64,000 bases of DNA from Diplolepis rosae (lineage: Eukaryota; Arthropoda; Insecta; Hymenoptera; Diplolepididae), in contig JAPYXD010000308.1 of NCBI GenBank assembly GCA_030998225.1, forward strand, positions 2,676,001 through 2,740,000. The letters are read 5' to 3'. The position numbers were made by a program, and so were the translations under genes. Within the stretch, counting starts at the first letter, position 1. Each line of letters opens with the position of its first letter. A model generated the notes under the pieces. It did no database searches and was not told where the DNA came from. It saw only the letters and a program-made list of their open reading frames with translations. Positions 54,206 through 64,000 of this stretch are shown in pieces.

Positions 54206-56072
54206 ATGGATTCTAATGTGAAAACGGTCGGGAAAGTGGACTTGGGTGCTTCTTCAGGAGCTGAAGGATGGAAATTGGAAAAATTGGCCAGTGCTTTCAG
54301 TGTCATCCAGCAGGGTATGCTAAGAAATAACCCTGGCCATGTAAAGGAAAGTATAAACAAGGTCTCAGAGGTGTTGAGCGAAATGCTCAACACCCATAAA
54401 TGCCTTCTAGAAAGCGAGGTGGAAATCCAGAAGAGACTGGAATCCCACCCTGCCTCAAAAAATATGCGTATCTTCCGAAGACTGCGCTCTGCGTCTTTGG
54501 AAGATACCCCAAAAGAGCTGACAAGAGGGGAGAAGATCTCGAAGAACTAAAGAGAGCAGGTGGAAGGCTCAAGGTAAAAACAGCCCTGGGGATCGACGGG
54601 TTGTCGAACGAGATCCTTAAAGAGGTGATCGTTGCATACCCGTATATCCTCCTAGAATTCTTAACTCCTGTTTTTGGGAGGGGAGATTCTTCGCAGACTG
54701 GAAGAAGCAGAGGTTAGTCCTGCTGAGGAAGGGCAACACACGTCTAGGGGATGCCTCATCGTATAGACCAATATGTCTATGGCATACGATGGGGAAACTT
54801 CTGGAGAAAATGATCCTACAAAGATTACAGGGTCACATGGTCCGGGAGAATGGTTTCTCGGAAAACCAATTCGACTGCAACGAGCATCATCGGCTCTGCG
54901 GATGACGCACTTGTGTGCGCCGCTGACGACGTTGGAATTCTGGAGCTGAGGATCAATGATACTTTGTGGCGGGCAAGGCGTTGGTTGGATAGCAGATGCC
55001 TGAAAATGGCCCCTGAAAAGACCAAGGCTTTGCTGGTCACGGACAAAAGATCCCTCAAATACCCGAGGATCGTTCTTGGGGTACATGAAATCGAGGGGAA
55101 AAAGAGCATTAAGTACCTGGGTGTGCAATTGGATCGAAGGCTTAGCTTGGGCAAACACCTGCAGATCGCAACTGCCAAAGCCATCCAATGTGGGGCCGCC
55201 CTGACTCGGCTCATGCCCAACATTGGTGGACCCAGGGAAGCTAAGAGAAGGCTGGTGGCGAGCGTGGTAAACTTAAAGCTGCTTTATGCAGCTCAGATCT
55301 AGACAAGTGCCCTTAAAAACCATGCTATCCTGAAGAAGCTGTTCTCGGCACAGAGAGGTGTGGTGATGAGAAATGTCTCACCATACCGAACTGTGTCGAT
55401 GAGCGCTGTGCTGGTCCCGGCGAGTGTCCCACATATAGATTTATTGTCGCAGGAAAGGAAGGAGACCTTTCATCTCCATAAGGAGATCACCTGCTTAACA
55501 AACCAGCAGGAAATCGCTCGCGCGAAGGAGGCCATACGCAAGGATGGGAGGCGCAGACTCGACGAGAAATGGCATACGAGATGCCATGGTGAACAATCCG
55601 AGAGATGATCGCACCGTCTGATCCCGGACCTCACCACCTGGCTGGATAGAAAGCACGGTCAAGTCGGCTTTTACCTGGCGCAAGCGCTTTCAGATCACAG
55701 TTGCTTTAATGCGTACCTGAAACGCTTCAAGAAAAGAGACGATTTGTCGTGTCGCTACTGCGGTTCCCTTGTGGAAAATGCAGAGCACACACTCGTTGTC
55801 TATGCCAGGTGGGGCGTGGAATGGCAGCCTGTCGCGTCGGTCGGGAAGTGGGCGCACAACTCACTTCTGACACGATAGCATCTCTCATGCTCCGGTCTGA
55901 ACAGATATGGATGCTTATCGATTCATTCGTCAGCCTGGTGATGTAGACGAGGGAGCTCGATGGTCGTGCAGAGCGCGGCAACAACGGGGGCCAGTAGAAA
56001 TTGCATCGGGGCCTGCACCCGCGGTCCTGCGTCTTGGGCGGACTTGGCTGTCCACGTTTACCAGGGGAGAAA
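54206..56072 (+). pseudogene. R1/jockey-type LINE pseudogene (ORF1 start, reverse transcriptase, C-terminal Cys motif)
   Basis: Non-LTR retrotransposon coding remnant. ATG 54206 starts an ORF1-like, helix-rich segment (ESINKVSEVLSEMLNTHKCL). It passes, after deletions and frameshifts, into RT motifs: TALGIDGLSNEILKEVI, KQRLVLLRKGN, ASSYRPICLWHTMGKLLEKM and ENGFSENQF. The next palm residues are deleted, and the active-site block follows as GSADDALVC (54898), where FADD or YADD is expected. LDSRCLKMAPEKTKALLVTD, IKYLGVQLDRRLS and IGGPREAKRRLVASVV then follow, with a stop at 55300-55302. The tail continues with RAKEAIRKDGRRRL and a CRYC...EH motif in which the last Cys is Tyr. The endonuclease domain is missing, and so is any flanking 28S rDNA. 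There is no poly-A tail. Confidence 0.85.
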
Positions 56073-56609
56073 AATCATTAGCTTTTTCTATCGATTTTTA
56101 TGTTCCTATTTTTTAATATTGTTGATAAAACAAATTGCTATGTATGCTGAATCTTCTAATGAAGAATTTTTTTCGTAATACCGTATATTTTGGATATGAA
56201 AATTTGTTTTGTGTGCAAATTTCGTTTAATTTCTTGCAATTTTTACTAATAAAATTTGCTTGGTTATTTTTATAGGTCAGGCCAACATCAGAAGAATATT
56301 AGCAGGGCAAATCAAACATAGCCAGTATGGACACAAAAATATAAAACCAATTAGCCAGCACCTAGAAGTTCCATGTCAGTATCGATCGAAAAAATGACGA
56401 GTATAGCCAGTATCGACCAAAATTAAGTGCATAAAAGTACCTGCGAATCTGCGAATCTTCAGTTACCGCCGGGACATCTTCAGAAACGGAACTCCTCTCA
56501 AAAGTACAAAGTTGCCGTCGGTCATTCTTCAATGCCAGAACTCTGCTCAAAAATTTGGTAACAGAGTTCCCCTCGGACCATCTTAAATTTAGAACTTTTA
56601 TTTTAGTTA
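56073..56609. other. AT-rich stretch, no gene seen
   Basis: Short repeats such as ATAGCCAGTATGGACACAAA, TTAGCCAGCACC and ATAGCCAGTATCGACCAAAA (56317-56423) form a weak local repeat. Nothing coding was recognised. Confidence 0.35.
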
Positions 56610-57479
56610 CAGTACCGGTCAGAATTGTCCGGCAAACTGTTTTTCGATAAATGCTTAAATTATCCTAATTTGAATTATATAAGTGGAAAAATTTGTTCTC
56701 TTGATTAAATTCAAATCTATCAGAATTCTTTATAAAATGAACCCAGCATGAATTCGTTTTGTTAAATTTTGAAGAAGTTATTGCAGAAATAGTCAAGATT
56801 TCCATGCTTTCTTAAATTTTAAATAACTTTCGAAGTAACCAACATTTTTCAATGTTCTTGGGCTCATGTTAGAGCTAAGATTCTATAGAATCGCATTGAA
56901 TTATCATTGAAAATCTATAAATTTTTTCTTGCATAATGCAAGGAGTTAAAATTATAACAAAAAGGTAGGGAAATTTCGAAAACATTTCGTCTGTAGGTAA
57001 ATCATAATAAAGATAATATGAATATATATTTTAAGGGGATTCGATACAAAATTCATGATTATATGCTTTATGTATCTTATAAAGATGTTTTTCTAAGCAA
57101 AAGCAATATTGGAATTTTTCCAACTTTTTTATTTGAAGTTTTAACTCGTGCAGTATGTAATAAAAAAATTACACACCAGTTACAAGAATTTTGATCGATT
57201 TTGTAGAAATTTAGCTTAAAAATTAGTCCAAGAACATTAGAAAATGTTGATTACTTTGAAAGTTATTTGAAATTTAAGAAAGCATAGAAATCTTGACTAT
57301 TTCTGCAATAACTTCTTCAAAATTTAACAAAACGAATTCATGCTGGGTTCCTTTTATAAAGAATTCTGATAGCTTTGAATTTAATCAAGATAACAAATTT
57401 TTCCACTTATATAATTCAAATTAGGATAATTTAAGCATTTATCGAAAAACAGGTTGCCGGATAATTCTGACCGGTACTG
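56610..57479. mobile_element. Tc1-like element with very long terminal inverted repeats
   Basis: The ends CAGTACCGGTCAGAATTGTC and ATAATTCTGACCGGTACTG are inverses. The repeat continues inwards for roughly 250-270 bp (TTTTTCGATAAATGCTTAAA, ATTATATAAGTGGAAAAATT, CCCAGCATGAATTCGTTTTG, AGAAGTTATTGCAGAAATAG). TA duplications lie at 56608-56609 and 57480-57481. CAGT at the end and the TA target fit Tc1-like transposons. There is no transposase inside (870 bp). Confidence 0.85.
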
Positions 57480-57481
57480 TA

Positions 57482-57826
57482 GCTACTCTCATCCCAGTTT
57501 CGGTTTAGAAATCCTCTGGCTTTCTTTAGCGATCTACAACGAGGGAAAATAAAATATATGGTTGAAGGAAGGTAGGTGACAGGACGGCACAGAAGTTAAT
57601 TCAACAATTTTTGGAGTATTGGTGAATAAAACGCACAAAATATTTTTTTGGACAGCTTATTGGTAGAAGCTTCAAAAATTGAAGAAAACTACTCGAAAAA
57701 AAATTTTCGTTGGAAGTACATGTTTCTCTTTTTTTTTTTCGACTCATACGCTCAGCATAAAAAGGGCCGTATATGGGCAACCTTAGACAGTCCGTATCAG
57801 GTAACCTTTCTTGTGCCTTAGAAATA
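57482..57826. other. AT-rich spacer
   Basis: AAAGGGCCGTATATGGGCAA at about 57761 recalls GGCCGTATA words at 60867 and 60964. Otherwise nothing was recognised. Confidence 0.35.
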
Positions 57827-57966
57827 AGTATGGTTTTCAAGCGGCAAAGTTAATATTTTCGTTTGAATAAAAGGAATACAACAAAGGAAAGAAAGGGGTT
57901 GGGGGTTTGTTGCTGTAAAGAGGGGAGAGGTTTCAGTGGAATCATGGACACAAAAATTATATAATA
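57827..57966 (+). repeat. Dispersed repeat, copy 2 (partner at 2071-2280)
   Basis: Matches CGGCAAAGTTAATATTTTCG and GGGGAGAGGTTTCAG of copy 1, without its roughly 75-bp central insertion. Confidence 0.6.
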
Positions 57967-58116
57967 ATATGTTGTTTATGTTAAGATATTCAAGTACACA
58001 ATGATACAATATTTGTAATCGCACGCTCCAACTAAAAATTTCATATTCGCTTTTGAATTCGAACCCTCTAACCTACCTATATTATCTACATAACTAGACA
58101 CATTCCTAACGCCCAA

Positions 58117-58455
58117 TGTTACGAGCGTGTCAAGGTGACCAAATTTTTCCTAAATTATAATACAATTTCTACATAAATTCGCATGCCACTCGAAGCGCCC
58201 GTAACCGAGCACCTTGACAAGGTCGCTGATGCAGCTTATCGTTGCTCAGGTCAAGGAACTTTTAGCAGATGGTTGATTCGGGAAGGAAATTCCTAATACA
58301 TTGTTATATTAATATTGATAGTGTGATTAATATGATTAATATGATTGATGTTTTGTATATATATATACTATTATTAATGGTTAATATCATTATGATCATA
58401 TTATTATTGTATATTAAGCATATATCGCTTTATATTGTACAGCATATTGATATGA

Positions 58456-58498
<43 letters not shown>

Positions 58499-60784
58499 TG
58501 TACGTGCAGGCTTGTGCACCTGCATATAAATATGAGTTTATGTTTACAGGTAAATGCGGATAATTATAACTACGATTTTATTTTAATGCGAGTGGCCTGT
58601 CACATAATCGCATAGATTGTAAATTCATTAAGTATCTAAATTCAGGAAACTTCTAAGGTATTATTTTATTAGTATTAATATTGCTTTTATATGATATTAA
58701 TTCATTTAAAACCATTAATATTGTCGCCAATAATTATAACTATAGCTTCATGCAAGTGGCCTGTCACATAATCGCAATTTTAATACCTAAAATAATGTAA
58801 GTTCAGGAAATAATTATAAATATTTTCACTGGAAAGTGGAAGCAAAAGGAGAGAGCGCGAGGGAAGAAGAGAGAGCATAAGAGAGAGGAAGAGGGAGAGA
58901 TATCCAGCGCGTGTACACTCATGCACTGTATCTCACTATAGCTTTTTGCCGTTTGTCAATTCCTTTCTTCGTTCGCCCATGCACATGCCCCATATACCCG
59001 TCTCTTTTGGAAACTTTTGATGTGCTCTGCTGTGCATCGCGAGGCTAGCATACATTCCATTTTCACACTTCCTTCTCATGCGCCTATCCTTGCTTAGATG
59101 CTTTAGCCAGCTGATCTCCCACAACAAAGGCCACGTGCTTTTTGTAATCTAAACCTAAAGGACTCATCCGAATATTTAAAATAATTATGTAAGGCTTTAT
59201 AATTCATATAATGATTATAAACCTAGACTAATTAAATATATATATTTCAATTTAGCACGAAATATATTAGAAACTAAAATCGCTTCTACAATTTGATGAC
59301 AATGCATCAAATACTAAAATTCGATGAGCGCATTTCCTTTCTCACGATAAGTGTGGAAATAGGGGAGAAATATTCGACACCTAAAAATCAGCAAATGGTG
59401 CAATAACTGAATCAGCATGGTACAAAGTCCATCTAAATTCCTAAAACCTCCCTACCATTATTTCCTTGTCCAATCATAGATTCCTTAATCATCGAAAAAC
59501 CCTACCATGTTCACCTCGCGATGAAACAGTAAAACAGATCAACGCCAAGCCGAAATTCGCAGTTACTCGAGCAACCCGGTACTATCCGGAACTACTCGGA
59601 CAGTAGGGAATATACTTTTCTCTACTTTTGCCCGTCTGCGGTCTAGATCGACAGTTCCTAGATCCTCGTTAGTTGATTGAACCCGTAAAACTCTTTCTAA
59701 CGAAATTATTTATTTGGAATCGTGTCGGGCGGACATAAAATACAAAAGTCTTCATCTAGACAGAAGCAATTCTTTTATTTTGAATACATCAAAATTAAAC
59801 TCGTCTTCGGCGGGCCATTTAAAAGGTCCAATTCGTTGATCGTGAACGGTCGGTATACCTGTTTCACTAGTTGAGGGTAACTCGTAAACGATTATCTAGT
59901 GATAGACTCTTGACAATCGCATCAAACGTGTATCAACGAAAATCTTCGGCGGACTATTTATAGTCCAAATCCAGTTTTTCGCGGTTTTTCTTCACCAAAA
60001 TAAAACGGCACAAAGCAGCGAGAAATCGCAGAAAATTAATACTACCGAATCTCAAAACGGTAGTGATAATTTTCACAAAATATTTGAATTAGATTTAATA
60101 GGGAAATTTTAGCGGTGAAAGGAGCGAGTTTAAAAGCACTCGACGCTTTTCTGGTTGAAAGCCAACCGTTATATTTTCTTATCAAACCTAAAAGAAAAGT
60201 GGAAAAAGTGTATGTGTGCATCACGCAAAGGACAAGGGTGGTTTCTTTTGGAAACCACAGATATATAAAATCAAGTTTGGCCCGGATAACTGAGGACTTC
60301 AGCAACGGGAACGCACTCTCTTCCTTGCTCCTGCTCTCCAAAAATCCGGTAGGATTAAGAACCTAGGATTAAAATCTTAATTGTGGTAAGGTATAATTTA
60401 TATTTCTGACTTGTCTCTCTTTTGATTTATATCCAAAATGTTCACCTCGGGTTATTCGCTTCTTTCTATTTGAAATAAAACTGTCTTATTTATTCGAGTA
60501 ATTGTCGCCTGACTTCATTTTATTCAAGGCACCTTTTCCCCTCTTCTTATTGTTCAAAATTAAAGGTGATCAACGTAAACGTGAAGAATACACTCTCAGT
60601 CCGAGAGTAGAAGACCAACGACCCCACATAATAATAAACGAATTCAATTAATATTCACATTAATCGAATTCGGCAGTTTGGACGACCTCCGCGTACCCAT
60701 TTTATTAATAAATAAAGTATATTAGGAGTAATTGTTTTTACTTTTTATGAATTTTATTTAAATTAATAATACCCGTACGTAACA
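58117..60784 (+). mobile_element. Solo LTR, 2.67 kb, with 5-bp target duplication CCCAA
   Basis: It starts TGTTACG and ends CGTAACA, an exact 7-bp inverted terminus. CCCAA lies on both outer sides (58112-58116 and 60785-60789). There is no coding region. AATAAA at 60474-60479, followed by a GT/T-rich stretch, could be the polyadenylation signal, giving plus-strand orientation. An (AT)n run is at about 58460-58492. The central part is homologous to 15086-16870, which precedes a Ty3/gypsy pol remnant, so a Ty3/gypsy origin is likely. The internal region was presumably lost by recombination between LTRs. Confidence 0.85.
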
Positions 60785-60789
60785 CCCAA

Positions 60790-61001
60790 AGCCTCTCGGC
60801 TATTCTCACGTACCATATTCCGGAAAAATCTCGCTTATAAGCTACTGCTGCAAAGGCCGTATAAGATGGGTCTGTATCCTGTTAATAAGCCATCTTTTTG
60901 TTTCAGGTACCGTAAATACGGTATACTTCAGGTTGCTTTAGTTAATAATAAGGGAGCTTATTCGGGCCGTATACGAACCTTATCAGGGCCATTACATACA
61001 T
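60790..61001. other. Short spacer with GGCCGTATA words
   Basis: GGCCGTATAAGA (60867), ACGGTATAC (60919) and GGCCGTATACGA (60966) are related short motifs. No gene is present. Confidence 0.35.
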
Positions 61002-61685
61002 TTTTATGATCGCTTTATACTCATAACATATGAATACTGTAATGAGTTTTATGATAATATATAAATTATCAAAAAAATAATTTTTTTTATTATCGTAAAA
61101 ATAAATTAGTTCGTAAAAAATCCTCGACAGTTTATTTTCAAAAAGCAGTTGACATGATTCGACAAAAAAGGAAAAATTGTTTTACTCCATACATAAACAA
61201 AACCCTTAAGTGAATATTGCATGATTTTTTTATAAAGCATGAGCTTAAAATTCATTTTTCTCTTAATAAATTATGTTAGCAGATTCGAATGCAAGTAGTT
61301 TGAGGGCATTCCTAGAGAACCAGTAAATTAGAAGATTTAGAAAAAATGCACTACTTTGCAACACATGCAGGATAAGACTTATGAAAAATGAAGTTTTAGA
61401 AAAAGGATGGAAAAGAATATATTTGTTCCGACTAGCATTTATGTTTTCATTCTTAATTGTTAAAATTATCAGAATTCGGCGAATGACTCGCAATATCACA
61501 TTCTCATCAACGTACAATTTAAAAAATCACTCTTCATACCTTCTTACGTAAAAAATTTGTTCGTGGATTTTTTACAAACAAATTAATTTTTATGATAAAA
61601 AAAAAATTATTTTTTTGATAATTTATATATTATCATAAAACTCATTACAGTATTCATATGTTATGAGTAAAAAGCGGTCATAAAA
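61002..61685. mobile_element. Inverted-repeat MITE, arms about 125 bp
   Basis: TTTTATGATCGC, ACTCATAACATATGAATACT, GTAATGAGTTTTATGATAAT and TATAAATTATCAAAAAAATA in the left arm (to about 61125) recur in inverse in the right arm (about 61560-61685). The interior is AT-rich with no transposase. The minus-strand frame 61263-61517 is not recognised as a protein family. Confidence 0.7.
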
Positions 61686-62216
61686 CAATAAATAATCACT
61701 TCCCATCACTTTTTGAGAATAACCTTCTCGAAAAAGTAGGCAGTAATACAGCATTAGTGGAAGTTGCGCTCGACGCCGTCGATCGAAGATCCTGATTCCA
61801 CGGGCATCACTTTACAAAAAAATTCATATTTCGCGCAATCTTCGAGTGCGCACCTTAATTATATACCGAAAATTTGTGTAATACTTGGGGCTATCACTAT
61901 GAATTTTTCCAGATTTTTCAAAAATAGTGTTTTTTCTAAAAATCAATTTATTTGAAAAGAAATTTTTTTGTTATTAAATTTAGAGTAAAAATTTTTCCGA
62001 AAAATGCTACTGCATCGGCCATCTAATGATACGTTTGTGTAATTTTTTTCAGAATTTTTCCTACTTCCAGTTTTTAAATAATTGAATAGGAAATTTTGGG
62101 TTTCTTCATTACTTATGTTAGTCTTAGAAATAACGAGTTATCTATAAAATGTTACGTATTTTAAAAGTTATTTCAGAGTATTTTGATATTATAATATCTG
62201 CGAATTTTACTTTATA
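61686..62216. other. AT-rich stretch, no gene seen
   Basis: No feature was recognised before the next element. Confidence 0.35.
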
Positions 62217-62973
62217 AAGAATTTCCCAATAGGGGTGATATGATTTTGAATGTCCCTATCGGGCTCATTTGAACTGAAATTTTTGACGTCTGCTGTCAGT
62301 TGTCATCAGTAAGGTTTGCCATTTAATCATGAGTAGTTTCACGCTTCCACAACGTTTGGAAATTGTCCAATTATTTTATCAAAATTCGAGAAGTTTTGTC
62401 GGTGTTCAAAGAGCATATCGTGCAAAATATGGTCGTCATTCTGCTCCATCCGCGCTCTCAATTCGTCGAATAATCGATAAGTTGGAGAGTGAATTTACTC
62501 TATTGGATACTAAGCCTAAAAATCGTATGCGTACCGCACGTTCTACACAGAATATAGCCGCCGTACAGGCCAGTTTCGAGGAAAACCGTGAATTGTCCGT
62601 GCCACGCCGATCTCAGGAATTGGGCCTGTACAGGATGACTACCTGGCGTATTTTGCGATTGGATCTTGGCCTGCATTCCTATAAGATGATTCTGGCCCAA
62701 GAACTGAAGCCTAATGACCATCGTTTACGTCGGGAGTTCGCGGATTGGGCTCTGGAATCAATTGAAAATGATCCCAATTTTCATCAAAAAATCATCTTTT
62801 CTGATGAGGCGCATTTTTGGCTCAAGTCTTGGGGGACATTTGGCCGATATATTGTTTAAATCATAAATGGCATAGAATATCCAATATAATAAAAAAGATT
62901 TCGATCAATTCCGAATGAATATTCAGTGTTTTTTTTCAATTTCAAAACATATCACCCTTATTGGGAAACCCTT
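62217..62973 (+). mobile_element. 757-bp TA-flanked element carrying a truncated transposase ORF, copy 2
   Basis: Same length and layout as 11716-12472. The left terminus reads AAGAATTTCCC instead of AAGGGTTTCCC. TA lies at 62215-62216 and 62974-62975. I count about ten base differences between the two copies. Confidence 0.85.
62329..62859 (+). CDS. Truncated transposase: N-terminal DNA-binding part only, copy 2
   Basis: 176 residues, as in the copy at 11828. Six residues differ: Ile to Phe in ASxEEN, Ser to Tyr in GLxRM, Gly to Asp in ILRLxLG, Pro to Ser in LHxYK, Asp to Glu in SDxAH, and Arg to Trp in LKSxG. I see only two silent changes. Here the catalytic block has the canonical SDEAH form. 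The ORF again ends at GRYIV, so both copies derive from the same deleted parent. A preponderance of replacement changes argues that the protein is not under constraint between these copies. Confidence 0.75.
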   Translation: MSSFTLPQRLEIVQLFYQNSRSFVGVQRAYRAKYGRHSAPSALSIRRIIDKLESEFTLLDTKPKNRMRTARSTQNIAAVQASFEENRELSVPRRSQELGLYRMTTWRILRLDLGLHSYKMILAQELKPNDHRLRREFADWALESIENDPNFHQKIIFSDEAHFWLKSWGTFGRYIV

Positions 62974-63087
62974 TACTAAGTAAACCTCAAGATGTAATTT
63001 CGTATATGCAAAATGAGATATAATTTAATCATTTATAAAAATAATCGAATCTTTTAAATAATCATCTTTCATTCCAAAATAGGTGCT

Positions 63088-63182
63088 TTTTTGTGTTTTT
63101 GACAAAAAACTTGATGAAAACAAAACAGAAATTCCAATACTGGTTTCCGATATTTCTCATAAATCTCTACTAATTGTCGACG
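63088..63182 (+). repeat. Fragment of the GTCTGTCTG-type dispersed repeat family
   Basis: GTGTTTTTGACAAAAAAC, ATTCCAATACTGG and CTCATAAATCTCTACTAATT match the last third of the copy at 8160-8488. Confidence 0.55.
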
Positions 63183-63189
63183 AAGTCCT

Positions 63190-64000
63190 TCTCTTGGCTA
63201 GGCCAAAAAAGGACGGGTGGGGAGGCTTAGCAGACGGCCCTCGGGTCATGGAGGTTTTAGGGTCCCGATGAATCGGTGAACAAATGCAGGGGGCTCTATA
63301 GACGGGCATCTTCCCATTGCGTGAAGGGTGCCCTATAAACAGGTCTGTCCCAGGTTGAGAGTGGGGGACGCTATAAACGCGTCTATACCCATGCATGGAG
63401 AAGGATGTATGCCCCAGGTAGCGGCGCTGAGAGTGAGTCTGTGAGGGCTTGTGAGAAATGAGTGAAGTGAACGAATGTCAGCGCTGCATGACTGTGATAT
63501 GTGTCCTTCGAATGTGAGAGGAGAACCTATAGACGGTCTCCCTCTTGAAAGAGGCTAAGAGCGAATTGGTGTATGGAATCTCCTGGGGGACACTGCAAAC
63601 CCTCCGCAGTCTATGACCAAGAACAGTCCAAACGATCGTTTCCGTATCGCATCCCACTGGGAGTGCTTCGTCTCCAAGTGGTGTCTTCCCCGGCCCACGA
63701 GAAGGCGAGGCTGCTGTGAGCCTAGCTCTGCCGAAGTGGTGTGCCATGCGGGATCAGAAGCCAGCCCCTTCGGGACCTTGATCAGGTAGTGCGTATTGAA
63801 CACAGGTGTCGGAGCCTGTGTTGCCTCGATCGAGTCCGGTCTGTCCGTGTATTCCGGGACCGGCTAAGCGGAGGTTGGGCCTCAGGGAACTGGGGTAGGA
63901 CTTCGGTCCGAGAGTACACCCGTTCCCAACTATTCCGACCCGCTCCTCTACGCACGATGCGTTGGTAAAACGAACTTATGGAAAAAAAATTTTAAACGGT
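63190..64000 (+). mobile_element. 5' region of an R1-type LINE, copy 2 (cut by window end)
   Basis: Homologous to 53735-54205 and longer. It has additional CTATAGACGGG- and CTATAAACAGG-like blocks at 63297-63345, and about 170 bases at 63713-63895 that are missing from copy 1. It ends with TCCCAACTATTCCGACCCGC, CTCTACGCACGATGCG and an ATG near 63978, the position of the ORF1 start in copy 1. The coding region would lie beyond the window. Confidence 0.8.

Noticed and set aside
54387..55223. Long minus-strand frames of 132-175 residues
   Set aside because: They lie antisense to the LINE reverse transcriptase, whose plus-strand motifs are clear.
60042..60366. Frames of 83-99 residues on both strands within the solo LTR
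   Set aside because: They overlap each other in LTR sequence, have no domain, and the related LTR block at 15-17 kb does not preserve them.

Overview
This looks like a piece of an arthropod, most probably insect, nuclear genome. The DNA is AT-rich, I recognise no intact host gene and no prokaryotic feature, and almost everything identifiable is a mobile element of kinds common in insects: mariner, Tc1-like and pogo-like elements, hAT, TTAA-flanked elements, a Penelope-like retroelement, an R1/jockey-type LINE, Ty3/gypsy remnants and tRNA-derived SINEs. A hymenopteran is a reasonable guess from the element mix, but that is inference. The window reads as heterochromatin-like or pericentromeric repeat territory.

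Layout. 1-7 kb: a GTAAC-rich MITE (598-1727), a decayed mariner (2.6-3.6 kb, minus strand) and a very large inverted repeat with arms of about 735 bp (4810-6400). 7-15 kb: two repeat families, each present as an inverted pair, nested around a BED-finger hAT pseudogene (8768-10162), a set of three splice-compatible exon-like segments (10257-10723), a palindrome, a 757-bp element with a truncated transposase ORF (11716-12472) and a pogo-like element carrying a Psq-type HTH fragment (13740-14710). 15-19 kb: a decayed Ty3/gypsy element (LTR-like block, then reverse transcriptase/RNase H). 19-25 kb: three mariner remnants, a foldback element and two head-to-head SINEs. 25-40 kb: mostly AT-rich DNA with paired dispersed repeats, tandem repeats, a GC-rich island (27.5-28.2 kb), a gag pseudogene, several hairpins, a TTAA-flanked MITE and hAT debris.

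41-53 kb is the most structured part. A higher-order satellite built on a roughly 50-bp unit is interrupted by a nearly complete Penelope-like element (minus strand, reverse transcriptase plus GIY-YIG endonuclease, two homopolymer frameshifts). The element's upstream region, about 1.4 kb long and carrying a hammerhead-ribozyme-like core, is duplicated in inverted orientation on the far side of about 4 kb of satellite. The satellite has three levels of order: about 50 bp, then 248/195 bp, then 1131 bp.

53-64 kb: an R1-type LINE pseudogene, a Tc1-like element with long terminal inverted repeats, a 2.67-kb solo LTR with a perfect 5-bp target duplication, another inverted-repeat MITE, the second 757-bp truncated-transposase element and the 5' end of a second LINE copy cut by the window end.

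No genes appear to cooperate in a host pathway. The connections are between mobile-element families: autonomous parts and their deletion derivatives, and satellite with the Penelope insertion. All family assignments rest on motif recognition by eye, and copy identities and boundaries are read by eye.
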